This document shows, piece after piece, positions 8,307 to 15,653 of a DNA stretch of 20,040 bases; positions within the stretch are counted from its first letter, which is position 1, and each line of letters opens with the position of its first letter. Both the position numbers and the translations under genes were made by a program. The notes below the pieces were generated by a model. The model did no database searches. It was given only the letters and a program-made list of their open reading frames with translations, and was not told the DNA's origin. This stretch comes from CAZDHT01 sp964505325 (lineage in GTDB: Bacteria > Planctomycetota > PUPC01), in assembly GCA_964505325.1 (NCBI GenBank), contig CAZDHT010000076.1:1-20040 (forward strand). The letters are read 5' to 3'.

Positions 8307-8944
8307 GGGGGCTAATCACCTGCCGCAGTCCGACCCCAATGCCGCGAACCAAACAGCCGCGCCCCCCCGGCCGGGCAGATTCATTACACCCCGAGCTACC
8401 ATAGACCAATGCTTACACCCCTCTGCGCTCCCACGCGGGTGCGCGTTGACCGCGCAGCCTCCGCGCCATCACGGTTCGGTCGTCCCGACGTCGGATTGGA
8501 CCCCGGGAGTTCGCGGGACATATCACTTATCCCGACCTCCTCAAAGGAGGAGTTCGGCATTGTGTCCTCCCCAGACTCCCGCCGAGAATTGATCCCGAGT
8601 CCGCACCGCCCTCTGCGGCAGCAGGTTGCGTCTTCGCCGGGTGCCAGACACCGATGTCCCCGATGTCCTCATCCCCCCGCCGCGTCGAGGCAATTAGTAT
8701 GATGTCCCCGAGAACCCGCCCAGGTATTCCAAGCGACCTGCGAAGATATTAAGCAACGGACCTGCCACACTTCGGGCAGCCTTCGCTTAATTCATAAGTG
8801 GCTGGGGAGAGAATAGTTCGGTGTCTCTTGTCTGGTCGCAGTCGCTCAGATAACCGGAGATCCAAGCTCCTACTTGAATGTATCGGAGGTCATGCCACCG
8901 ATTCTTGTGCGCCCCGGCGTTCGCGCCCCCGACCGTTTTCATGC
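8307..8944. other. Intergenic region between the PEP-CTERM gene and the sugar operon
   Basis: About 640 bases with no supportable gene; a 97-codon frame at 8409-8702 is rich in Arg, Pro and Ser and looks spurious. The region contains REP-like remnants (listed separately) and a CCTCCT-CAA-AGGAGG hairpin at 8536-8550. Confidence 0.5.
8511..8712. repeat. Degenerate REP-like motifs with (G)GGGACA cores
   Basis: Several short motifs share the GGGACA head seen in the REPIN at 976-1080. GGGACATATCACTTATCCC occurs on the plus strand at 8515-8533, an imperfect palindrome closed by GGGA/TCCC. On the minus strand CGGGGACATCGGTGTCTGGC runs across about 8644-8663, with a further GGGGACAT at about 8702-8709 and a partial copy near 8663-8669. 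Together they look like remnants of RAYT-type REP elements. Family membership is inferred from general resemblance and not from any alignment. Confidence 0.4.
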
Positions 8945-8973
8945 TTGGCATGGCCCCCCTTGCGCGTGATAAT
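8945..8973 (+). promoter_or_regulatory. Sigma-70-type promoter for the sugar operon, leaderless start
   Basis: TTGGCA (8945-8950) and GATAAT (8968-8973) each match five of six consensus bases and are separated by exactly 17 bases. The expected transcription start, about seven bases after the -10 box, falls at 8980-8981, on the ATG of the deacetylase gene. No Shine-Dalgarno sequence precedes that ATG (the bases just upstream are CTCCTCT), which fits a leaderless mRNA. Confidence 0.6.
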
Positions 8974-8980
8974 CTCCTCT

Positions 8981-9583
8981 ATGGACGCGGCCATTGTCGT
9001 AGCACACCCCGACGACGAGATCATCTGGAGCGGCGGCCTGATTCTCCGCCATCCGACATGGCAGTGGACGGTCCTCTCGCTCTGCCGACGTGACGACGCC
9101 GACCGGGGTCCGAAGTTCGGGCGCGTCTGTCAGATGTTGGGCGTGCACGGGGCCATATCTGACTTGGACGACAGCGACCCGTTGCAGCCCATCGACGCGG
9201 AGCGTCAGATCGGCGGACGCGTTCTGGACCACCTCGGCGGGTACCAGTGGGACCTGTGTCTGACGCACGGCCGCAACGGCGAGTACGGCCACGCACGCCA
9301 CCGACAGGTCTACGCGGTGGTTGGCGCGCTGGCGGAAGCCGGGCGCCTGCGTTGCCGGCGGCTGTGGACGTTCGCGTACGAGGCGCAGAGCCCGGCCGGC
9401 ATCTGCCGCCCGGCGTCTTGGGCGAACCGGACGGTCGGCCTCTCCGCAGAACAGTTGGCGGAGAAAAAGCGCATCGTCCGGGATGAATACGGGTATCCTG
9501 AAGACGGCTTTGAAGTCCGCGCGTGTATTTCGCCCGAGGCGTTCCTCCGGGTGAAGGACTCGGATGAGGAGCTGATCCTATGA
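8981..9583 (+). CDS. PIG-L/LmbE-family N-acetylglucosaminyl deacetylase
   Basis: A 200-residue protein of the PIG-L (LmbE-like) superfamily: zinc-dependent hydrolases that remove the N-acetyl group from GlcNAc-containing glycosides, as MshB (mycothiol) and BshB (bacillithiol) do. The signature AHPDDE is at residues 8-13, where His9 and Asp12 are metal ligands and Asp11 is the catalytic base in the family. The second motif, THGRNGEYGHARH at 95-107, supplies the third zinc ligand. Length is normal for the family. The start is set at 8981 because the AHPDDE strand normally lies next to the N-terminus; an upstream ATG at 8798 adds 61 residues with no family resemblance. No ribosome binding site is seen, and the promoter position suggests leaderless translation. 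The stop overlaps the next start (ATGA), so translation of the glycosyltransferase is probably coupled. Confidence 0.9.
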   Translation: MDAAIVVAHPDDEIIWSGGLILRHPTWQWTVLSLCRRDDADRGPKFGRVCQMLGVHGAISDLDDSDPLQPIDAERQIGGRVLDHLGGYQWDLCLTHGRNGEYGHARHRQVYAVVGALAEAGRLRCRRLWTFAYEAQSPAGICRPASWANRTVGLSAEQLAEKKRIVRDEYGYPEDGFEVRACISPEAFLRVKDSDEELIL

Positions 9584-10728
9584 GAGTGCTTGTGCTGTAC
9601 GACTACCCGCCCAGCCCCGGCGGGTTGGCCACCCAGGGCGACCTGCTGCGGCAGGGTCTCGAGAAGATCGATGTCGAGACGCGCCCGGCGCCGTTCGAAG
9701 GGGCGCAGGAGAAGGAATGGTACTACCGCTGGTTCAAGCCCGATGTGGTCGTGGGGATCGGCTGGTGGGGCCACACGCCGGAAATCGTGCTGCACCCGAT
9801 GCGCTTCGGCCTGCCCGCGGTACCGTGGCTCGTGGCCGATGGTTTCGTCGCCAATTACCATGAGGTGCTGGGCTCACTCCCACTGATGCTTGCCACGAGC
9901 CAGTGGGTCAAGGAGACCTATGAGCGCGACGGCGTCAACGTGGACACCATGAAGGTGGTCCCGATTGGCTGCGACACCGACGTCTTCCGCCCTATCCCGA
10001 GAAGCGATCCGCGCGTGAAAGCAGTGCGTGATTCGCTCGGAGTCAACCCCGACGAGAAGCTCATCCTCACCATCGGCGGCGACGCCGCCAGCAAAGGCGC
10101 ACAGGAAGTGATGCAGGCCTTGGCCCTCATCAGCCAGGAATGCCCGAACTGGAAGTACGTTTGCAAGGTCTGGCCGCAGCCCCGCACCACCCGCCAGATG
10201 CGCGAGGACATGGACCTCATCCGACAGCTCGGCATCGGCGACCGCGTCATCTTCGCCAGGGGCCAGTTCACGCGCAATTTCGTCCCGTACCTGATGAACG
10301 CGTGTGACATCTACGCCGCGCCCAGCCGGCTGGAGGGCTACGGCATGCCGATGATCGAAGCCCAGTCCTGCGGCAAGCCCGTGATCAGCGTCGCGGCGAT
10401 GGGCATGCTGGACACCATCAAGCACGAGCGGACCGGGCTGCTTGCCCGGGTGGCGCAGGAAATCACCATATCGGAAGCAACCCTCACCGCTGACATGGGC
10501 TATAAGCGACGGAAGGACATCGCCTTTCCTGAGCCCAAGAAGGTCGCCGTCCGCGCCGACGTGAACGACCTCGCGAAATACCTCAAGCGGCTGCTCACCG
10601 AGGACGACACGTGTAAGAACATGGGCGACGAGGGGCGCCGCAACGTGGTCGAGAATTTCCACTACATCCAGGTGGCCGAGCGGATCGCCAGCGAGCTGGC
10701 CGATACGTTCGGCCTCACCTTCCCGTAG
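9580..10728 (+). CDS. GT4-family glycosyltransferase
   Basis: A 382-residue GT-B fold glycosyltransferase of family GT4. The N-terminal Rossmann half opens MRVLVLYDYPPSPGGLATQG with its glycine-rich acceptor-side loop. The linker has the usual VVPIGCDTDVFRP (126-138). The donor half carries GGDAASKG (166-173) and the family's E-x7-E signature in LEGYGMPMIEAQSCGKPV, Glu252 and Glu260. It should transfer a sugar from a nucleotide-sugar donor with retention of configuration; the acceptor is unknown. A GT4 enzyme next to a PIG-L deacetylase recalls the MshA/MshB and BshA/BshB pairs of low-molecular-weight thiol pathways. The tyrosine/tryptophan-rich region at 46-65 (EWYYRWFKP, GWWGHT) is not a feature I recognise from those enzymes. 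It overlaps the deacetylase gene by four bases, and the next gene follows after 10 bases. Confidence 0.92.
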   Translation: MRVLVLYDYPPSPGGLATQGDLLRQGLEKIDVETRPAPFEGAQEKEWYYRWFKPDVVVGIGWWGHTPEIVLHPMRFGLPAVPWLVADGFVANYHEVLGSLPLMLATSQWVKETYERDGVNVDTMKVVPIGCDTDVFRPIPRSDPRVKAVRDSLGVNPDEKLILTIGGDAASKGAQEVMQALALISQECPNWKYVCKVWPQPRTTRQMREDMDLIRQLGIGDRVIFARGQFTRNFVPYLMNACDIYAAPSRLEGYGMPMIEAQSCGKPVISVAAMGMLDTIKHERTGLLARVAQEITISEATLTADMGYKRRKDIAFPEPKKVAVRADVNDLAKYLKRLLTEDDTCKNMGDEGRRNVVENFHYIQVAERIASELADTFGLTFP

Positions 10729-10738
10729 GAGTGCTCGC

Positions 10739-11947
10739 ATGCTCGAGATCTCCAAGGTCCGCATGCAGGACCTCCGCGTCACGCCCGCCGTCGGCCGCGG
10801 GTGCCAAGCGGCGAAGAGAGTCCTGCTTCACAACAACGTCGGCCCGTTCGACGGCCTGCCGCGCACGGCCGGATGGGGGTATCCGGAACCGTACACGCGC
10901 GACCAGATGATCGTGTCGCTGGCCACCGCCGTGATCCAGCACCGCGCGCTGCTGCGAGGCACCCGTCTCACCCTCGGGGCCTTGGCCGGCAACCAGTCGG
11001 AACTGGGACACATCCCCTCGTACGCCCACGACGGCGACAACCGCGGCGCCTCCGACACCACCCCGCTCTACCTCATCGGACTGGCCGCCTATCGTCGCTC
11101 CTCCGGCCGCAGGCGGTGGCTGGACTCGTCCGCCCGCACCGCGCTGAGATGGCTGGCCTACCAGAGCCCCGATGACAAGGTCGTGCTCGACCAGCAGCCG
11201 ACCACTGACTGGCGCGACGAACAGTGGGTTCCCGGGTTCCCGCTCTTCCTGAACGTCTTGCTCTACGCCGTGCTGCGGCTCTACGATCAGCACGATCGGG
11301 CCAGCGTGCTGTACGGGATCCTGAACTCGAGCACGATGGAGTCGTTCGGCCCCGAGCGCCACCAGGGCCTGGTCGTCCCGGACCAGCCGTTCTACGCCTT
11401 GTGGACGTTCAAGAGCTACAGTTCACGTCGGTTCGACCTGATCGGCAACAGCCTCGCCATCCTGACCGGGGTGGCCCCGCCGGAGCGCGCCCGCGCCATC
11501 GTCGAGTACGTCGAGCAGAACATCGACATCATGCGACAGACCGGGCAGCTCGTGCTGGAGAGCCCGCCGTGCCTGTTCCCCTACATCGGCCCATACGACC
11601 GGGACTGGCAGCCCCGATACGAGCAGTACTGTCAGCCGGGGCACTACCACAACGGCGGGGTATGGCCGTTCACCGTGGGGTTCTACGTGGCCGCGCTGGT
11701 CGCCGCCGGCTGGATAGACCGGGCCCGGGATCGACTGAAGTACCTGACGCGGCTGGTCCGGCCCGCGGTGAACCCCGAGCTCAAGTACGGTTTCAACGAA
11801 TGGTTCGACTCCCGCACCGGTTTGCCCAAGGGCAACGACTGGCAGTCGTGGTCGGCGTCGATGTATCTCTACGCTGCAGCGTGCGTGGCGACGGGCCGGA
11901 CGCCGCTGTTCGACGAATGCCGCGCCGCGTCGCCTCACTGGCAGTAA
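10739..11947 (+). CDS. (alpha/alpha)6-barrel glycosidase-like protein (GH100/GH63/AGL-like)
   Basis: A 402-residue soluble protein without a signal peptide. Alternating helices and conserved acidic/aromatic motifs fit an (alpha/alpha)6 six-hairpin glycosidase. Landmarks are SDTTPLYLIGL (105-115), TDWRDEQW (156-163), YHNGGVWPFTVGFYVAAL (303-320) and FNEWFDSRTGLPKGNDWQSWSAS (352-374, an aromatic-EW-D pattern like that near the catalytic Glu of GH100 neutral invertases). Asp157 or Asp160 (acid) and Glu354 (base) are candidate catalytic residues by analogy. It could hydrolyse or phosphorolyse a glycoside made by the adjacent glycosyltransferase; the exact GH family and substrate are uncertain. 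AGGAG (10727-10731), overlapping the preceding stop codon, sits seven bases before the ATG. The next gene starts 14 bases after the stop. Confidence 0.78.
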   Translation: MLEISKVRMQDLRVTPAVGRGCQAAKRVLLHNNVGPFDGLPRTAGWGYPEPYTRDQMIVSLATAVIQHRALLRGTRLTLGALAGNQSELGHIPSYAHDGDNRGASDTTPLYLIGLAAYRRSSGRRRWLDSSARTALRWLAYQSPDDKVVLDQQPTTDWRDEQWVPGFPLFLNVLLYAVLRLYDQHDRASVLYGILNSSTMESFGPERHQGLVVPDQPFYALWTFKSYSSRRFDLIGNSLAILTGVAPPERARAIVEYVEQNIDIMRQTGQLVLESPPCLFPYIGPYDRDWQPRYEQYCQPGHYHNGGVWPFTVGFYVAALVAAGWIDRARDRLKYLTRLVRPAVNPELKYGFNEWFDSRTGLPKGNDWQSWSASMYLYAAACVATGRTPLFDECRAASPHWQ

Positions 11948-11961
11948 GACCGAAGTATCCG

Positions 11962-12891
11962 ATGAAAGACCAGCGTGTCTTGATCACAGGCGCAGGTGGC
12001 CGGGTCGGCGCCGCGATCGCGCTCGAACTGGCGAAGAACAACGAGGTCCACGGCGTCGACCTCTTCGACCACAACCGCGAACGGCTCGAGAGCGGCGGAG
12101 TCGTCTTCCACAAGCTCTGTCTGGGCACGCACGACCTCGGCGCGCTGCCCCGGCGGTTCGACTACGTCTTCCACCAGGCGGTGACTTGGGCGGTCACCAA
12201 CCGGGAGCAGGAGATCGCGGCGCGCAACGTGTCGGTCAAGGGCGTCGTCCGCTTGCTCAAGACGTGGCGCGACGCGAAGCGGTTCATCCTCGGTTCGACG
12301 GGCGGGGTGGTGCGAGAGTCACAGGAGTTGGCTGACGAGTCGGCGCTGCGCGAGCCGGACGCCAATCCCTACCACGCCTACAAGTTTGCGATGGAAGTGG
12401 TGGCCGAGTCCATCGCCGACGAAGACGGTCTCGACGTCGTGATCCCCCGTTACTACTGGCCGTGGAGCGCCAGCAACGGCTTCCCTCACACCTGGGTGAT
12501 CGTGCCGATGCTCCGCGGCCGGCCCGTGCAGATCTGTAGAGCGAAGCCCATCCGCACCACGCCGCTGTTCATGCCGGATTGCGTTCGTTATTCCATTGCC
12601 CTCGCCGAGGCGCCGGAGGTGCCGCGAGTGATCCACGTCGCCGGCCCGCAGATGGTCACACCGGAGGAGATGGCCGAGGTGGTGGGCGAGTTGCTCGGGG
12701 TAGAGCCTCGGTTCGAGGACACGCGGCGGCCGTTCGTGTCCTTCCTGGGGAACCCGTCGCTATGCTACCGGCTGTTCGGCCCCCCGGAGTACGATCTTCG
12801 GCGGTCGCTCAAGACGGCGGTCGAGTGGCACCAGCAGCATCCCGACGAGCACAAGCGACGTGACATCTTCGACGCGCCCGCCACGTGGTAA
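11962..12891 (+). CDS. Extended SDR NAD-dependent epimerase/dehydratase
   Basis: A 309-residue extended short-chain dehydrogenase/reductase of the kind that acts on nucleotide sugars. The dinucleotide-binding TGAGGRVG is at 9-16 and Asp33 ends beta-2 (GVDLFD), favouring NAD. The catalytic set is Ser112/Thr113 in LGSTGGVV and Y-x-x-x-K at Tyr137-Lys141 in NPYHAYK. C-terminal motifs PRYYWPW and RTTPLFMPDC take the place of the usual PRxxNVYGP-type substrate loop. The start is at 11962 because the Rossmann motif must lie near the N-terminus; a much longer open frame upstream only shadows the glycosidase gene. There is no strong ribosome binding site, so translation may depend on coupling to the gene ending 14 bases before. 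As the last operon gene it may make the sugar donor or modify the product. Confidence 0.9.
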   Translation: MKDQRVLITGAGGRVGAAIALELAKNNEVHGVDLFDHNRERLESGGVVFHKLCLGTHDLGALPRRFDYVFHQAVTWAVTNREQEIAARNVSVKGVVRLLKTWRDAKRFILGSTGGVVRESQELADESALREPDANPYHAYKFAMEVVAESIADEDGLDVVIPRYYWPWSASNGFPHTWVIVPMLRGRPVQICRAKPIRTTPLFMPDCVRYSIALAEAPEVPRVIHVAGPQMVTPEEMAEVVGELLGVEPRFEDTRRPFVSFLGNPSLCYRLFGPPEYDLRRSLKTAVEWHQQHPDEHKRRDIFDAPATW

Positions 12892-12996
12892 GAACATATA
12901 CTCAATGAGAGCGCTCTGGCTGTGCTTTGTGCCGCTGTTCGTCACAGCCGACGCGATTGGCGCGCGGGTCATGTTCACGTCACTCACCGAAGGGAT

Positions 12997-13015
12997 GGAG
13001 CGCCGCGCGCGCTCC
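12997..13015. terminator. GC-rich hairpin between convergent genes
   Basis: GGAGCGC and GCGCTCC pair perfectly over seven bases around a five-base loop. It lies between the converging ends of the SDR gene (plus) and the Ala-rich helical gene (minus). There is no T-tract, so bidirectional termination is only suggested by position. Confidence 0.4.
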
Positions 13016-13050
13016 GCCCTTGGCAACCGAGTGGTTTGTGTCAGGTCGTA

Positions 13051-13551
13051 CTACTTCTTGAAAGGCTCCTTGATGACGTCCTTGGCGCCCTCGATCGAGG
13101 TGGTCAGCAGGTTGCGCGTGGCCTTGACGGCATCGGTGCCAATCTCGTCGGCCGCCTCTAGGGCCCCCGTTACCGCGTGCTTGACCGCTCCGCCGGCGTC
13201 CGCGCCGACGTCTTCCGCGGCTTTGATGCCCGCCTTGGTGGCGGCGACGGCCGTCTTGCCCACGTCCGCCCCCGCGTCGGAAGCGCCCTTCACGGTCCCC
13301 CTGACCGCCGCTTTGAGGATCGTCAAGACGTCCCCGCCGACTTCCGCCGCGGCGCGGACCGCGCCGGTGACCACCTGCGCGGCTCCTTTCTCTGCGGCTG
13401 TCGTCACATCGGCGGCTCCGTCAACGGCCGTCACCAGCACGTCGCGAGCGGCCTTCAGAACGGCCTCTGCCGTTTCTCCAGTCAGCTTGACCGCTCCAAC
13501 AACCGCCATCTTGGCCGTGCGGCCAACTGCGGACAGTCCAGACTTCTCCAT
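13051..13551 (-). CDS. Ala-rich helical LEA/phasin-like protein
   Basis: A 166-residue protein made almost wholly of Ala, Val, Lys, Glu, Asp, Gly and Thr with no Trp or Cys. It forms repeated amphipathic helical segments (for example ATKAGIKAAEDVGADAGGAV). There is no signal peptide or strong membrane helix. The composition is like LEA/apolipoprotein-like or phasin-like stress proteins; this rests on composition and is not a family assignment. Its last 55 codons (13057-13221) are duplicated, about nine in ten bases identical, at 15882-16046. The start at 13551 has AAGGAGG seven bases upstream and overlaps the stop of a small upstream frame (TGATG). It lies at the end of the stress island, so it probably serves membrane or desiccation/osmotic stress. 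Confidence 0.75.
   Translation of the reverse strand: MEKSGLSAVGRTAKMAVVGAVKLTGETAEAVLKAARDVLVTAVDGAADVTTAAEKGAAQVVTGAVRAAAEVGGDVLTILKAAVRGTVKGASDAGADVGKTAVAATKAGIKAAEDVGADAGGAVKHAVTGALEAADEIGTDAVKATRNLLTTSIEGAKDVIKEPFKK
13057..13221 (-). repeat. Direct repeat copy A (C-terminal segment of the helical protein)
   Basis: A 165-base segment encoding 55 codons from AAEDVGADAG to KDVIKEPFK, repeated in the same orientation at 15882-16046. The copies differ at about a dozen positions, mostly third codon positions. Recombination between them would delete about 2.8 kb including the YXWGXW gene. Confidence 0.9.
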
Positions 13552-13715
13552 CAGTGTTCCTCCTTGAGCCAGAGCGGATTCTCCACGTCTGCCCCCCGAC
13601 CGTCGAGGGGTACCTCTTGACCCCGCCTCGCGAGGTCCTCGCGCATTCCTTGAAACAACTCGCGTTCGCCTGCTTGCCCCGGCCTACTCGCTGCGACGCG
13701 GACCGGTCCATTCAT
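13551..13715 (-). CDS. Possible small protein of 54 residues, coupled to the helical protein
   Basis: This frame starts at ATG 13715 and its TGA stop overlaps the next ATG (TGATG at 13549-13553); the AAGGAGG that serves the next gene lies within its last codons. The C-terminal half is charged and protein-like (GERELFQGMREDLARRGQEV, ending ENPLWLKEEH). The first third lies out of frame over the end of the channel-gene fragment, so the true start may be an internal ATG at 13646 or the frame may be a remnant. No family is recognised. Confidence 0.35.
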   Translation of the reverse strand: MNGPVRVAASRPGQAGERELFQGMREDLARRGQEVPLDGRGADVENPLWLKEEH

Positions 13716-13803
13716 CCAGCTTCCGGGCGGCAAAGTCACGGCCACCGATGCCGAACGCCAGAGCCGCTGCTGCGGCCGCCGCGCCAAGCAGCAGCCCGGC
13801 CAG
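13684..13803 (-). pseudogene. C-terminal fragment of a TM-helix channel gene
   Basis: Read on the minus strand this encodes LAGLLLG, an Ala run, LAFGIGGRDFAARKLDEW and then PRRSE-stop. It matches the last 35 or so residues of the intact channel protein at 18077-19552 (GLLLGTVAVAAAIAFGIGGR, then DVAKRKLEEWVK). An in-frame TAG at 13846-13848 and a non-matching sequence upstream show that the rest of the gene is missing here. It is therefore a gene stump, probably from a second, divergent copy, since the residues differ at several sites. Confidence 0.8.
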
Positions 13804-13892
13804 CCGCCAGGGGAGAGGCCGCCTGCGCGACAGAATTGCCGCTGCCTATGCTTCGGCCTCCTTTTCTGCCGGGGATCGGATATGTCCTCCAG

Positions 13893-14108
13893 TCACTCAC
13901 GCACGTGCCTGTAGAACAGCACCTTTGCAGCCTCGGCTGCACCAACACACAGTGCTACGATCATCCCGGCGATGATCACGAGGCAGACCGCGAACGCCAG
14001 CAGCGTTTCGTCGGGTATCGGCATACCCACGATTCCGAGCATCGGCACCGCGAAGAAACCGCCGTATCCGTGCTGTACCAGTAGGCGGTGAAGCGTCGCT
14101 GCGATCAC
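13893..14108 (-). pseudogene. DedA-like N-terminal fragment, possible chimera with a DUF1328-like end
   Basis: A 71-codon frame with a GTG start at 14108. Residues 5-40 (LHRLLVQHGYGGFFAVPMLG, then IVGMPIPDETLLAFA) match the N-terminal re-entrant region of DedA/SNARE-associated membrane proteins, including the conserved G-x-P-x-P-(D/E)-E-x-x-L. A normal DedA protein is about 200 residues. Here the sequence instead continues VCLVIIAGMIVALCVGAAEA and ends AKVLFYRHVRE. This tail resembles the middle of DUF1328 proteins, where AGxxG...IAKVLF is typical. It is either a deletion remnant or a small chimeric membrane protein. The ribosome binding site is poor. The DedA part is clear; the DUF1328 likeness is tentative. 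Confidence 0.6.
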
Positions 14109-14219
14109 GGGTTGCTCTCTGCGGGCCGCCTTGGCGCATGGTGGCCCGCGCCTCTCGGACGCCGCTCTTGAGCATTGCCGCAGAGCCAGTCTTCAGCGAT
14201 TGAGGTCTGTGTTCACCCC

Positions 14220-15653
14220 TCATCGCGAACGGTCTCTCCTCGGCCAATCGGATCGGCCCTCAGGCATTCGTGGCCTGGGCTCGACGTAGGGATTGGGTTT
14301 TGGCGCCTGGTACACCCTCGGCGGGGCCTGGCCTCTGCGAAGCTGCTCGGGCGGCTTCCCCACGACAGGGGACTTGGGAAGACGTACGGTGGCCGGTTCA
14401 CGATCCTTGGGTGGTGTCACCGCCGCCTTGGTCTCCAACATCCGCCGTTGGTCGCGCATCTTGCGGACGTCTTGCCCGCGCCGATCCACGCGCTTCCGCT
14501 CTTGCTGGCCTAGCGTCTGGAACCGCACCGGGCTGCCTTCGCTCTTCGCCAGTCGGTCGAGCGGCGTGGCAACGACGATGGGCTTGTTCGTTGACTTGAC
14601 GCTGCTGGCCACGCGGGCGGTCTGGGCCGCCAGGGTGCGTGGCGGTCGCGCGTCCTCGTGGTCGCGGCGCCGGCGGAACTCGGCCTGAACGCGGGATTCC
14701 CACCCGCGGTCTCGCCGATGCTCCCAGCGCTCGTGAGCGTAGATAGGATCGTAGCCGTGGCGCCGGGCATAGAGCGAGGACCTCGGGAAGAACCCCGCCT
14801 GATAGTAGCTGGCCGCGTAGTAGTCGCCGAAGTAGTAGTGGCCGTAGCTCGGGCGCAGGAAAAGATGATCGGTGAACAGAGCGAGATCGATCACCGTCGC
14901 GGGCGAATAGCGGAAGCCGCGCCGCCTGTACACCCTGGCGTTGAAGTAGGCTGGCGCAAAAAGAACGCCGCGACGGCGGATACCGTAGTCCCAGTAGCCA
15001 CCGACAAAGACGTAGCCGCGAGGAGTCCAGACATAGTGGCACGGGACCCACACCCAGTTCGGCTGCATGGCCGCCCAGTACCCGGGCCGCCAGGCGTAGC
15101 GACCGCCGGCCCATACCCAGCAACCCGGCACCCAGCCGTGGTCCTCCGACGGGGCGCTGATGTTGGGGCCCACTTCGACCGTATCGGGCGGCGCCGACAG
15201 ATACTGGACTTCCGTCGCCTTGGCGTCTGCCCAGTAGCCTGAGGTCCACTGGTAGCCCTGCTCGACCTTGCTCCAATACCCCGGTATCCACTGACGGCCT
15301 GGCGGCAGGGCCCGCCAGATGCCACTGACCCAGAGAAAGTCGCCGCGCTCGCCGTCCCACGCCCAGTAGCCGGGAATCCATGCCACGTCGGCCCCCTCCG
15401 GTTTCTGCGCCGGCGGCACTTCCTCGATGGGGTTTGCCGGCTCCTTGGCCACCACGATTCCCGGCCGGGGGTCGAAACTCACCGTCTCCGCGAAAGCTTC
15501 GTGCACGGGACCGCGCGTGAGCACCTCTACGCCTTCCTGGGCGTCCGCCGGGCCCGGCTGCTCGGCGGGCTCCCCGGCCGCGGCAGGCGCTGCGCCGATG
15601 GCCGTGAGCATCGCGGCCAGATAACAGATGATCCAGACGACACGCAGGTTCAT
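14220..15653 (-). CDS. YXWGXW-repeat exported protein
   Basis: A 477-residue protein with a signal peptide (MNLRVVWIICYLAAMLTAIG, cleavage near APAAAGEP). Residues about 90-235 hold aromatic repeats of the YXWGXW type: WIPGYWAWDGERGDFLWVSG, WIPGYWSKVEQGYQWTSGYW, WVPGCWVWAGGRYAWRPGYW, WVWVPCHYVWTPRGYVFVGG. A Tyr/Phe-rich stretch follows (SYGHYYFGDYYAASYYQAGF). The last 150 residues are basic and Pro/Arg-rich and probably disordered. Proteins of this kind are exported and common in Planctomycetota and Proteobacteria; their function is unknown, with an envelope or extracellular matrix role plausible. Start 15653 is chosen for its signal peptide and the AGGAGG eight bases upstream; a longer frame starting at 15752 lacks both. 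The 225 bases upstream, to 15878, hold only this site and no gene. Confidence 0.88.
   Translation of the reverse strand: MNLRVVWIICYLAAMLTAIGAAPAAAGEPAEQPGPADAQEGVEVLTRGPVHEAFAETVSFDPRPGIVVAKEPANPIEEVPPAQKPEGADVAWIPGYWAWDGERGDFLWVSGIWRALPPGRQWIPGYWSKVEQGYQWTSGYWADAKATEVQYLSAPPDTVEVGPNISAPSEDHGWVPGCWVWAGGRYAWRPGYWAAMQPNWVWVPCHYVWTPRGYVFVGGYWDYGIRRRGVLFAPAYFNARVYRRRGFRYSPATVIDLALFTDHLFLRPSYGHYYFGDYYAASYYQAGFFPRSSLYARRHGYDPIYAHERWEHRRDRGWESRVQAEFRRRRDHEDARPPRTLAAQTARVASSVKSTNKPIVVATPLDRLAKSEGSPVRFQTLGQQERKRVDRRGQDVRKMRDQRRMLETKAAVTPPKDREPATVRLPKSPVVGKPPEQLRRGQAPPRVYQAPKPNPYVEPRPRMPEGRSDWPRRDRSR

Noticed and set aside
8409..8702. A 97-codon frame in the 8.3-8.9 kb gap
   Set aside because: Arg/Pro/Ser-rich translation across REP-like motifs, no ribosome binding site and no domain.
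12905..13567. A frame starting MRALWLCFVPLFVTADAIGA just after the SDR gene
   Set aside because: The start looks like a signal peptide and is only 13 bases after the operon, but there is no ribosome binding site and the frame soon runs antisense through the helical protein gene. It might be the stump of a lost fifth operon gene, which I cannot support.
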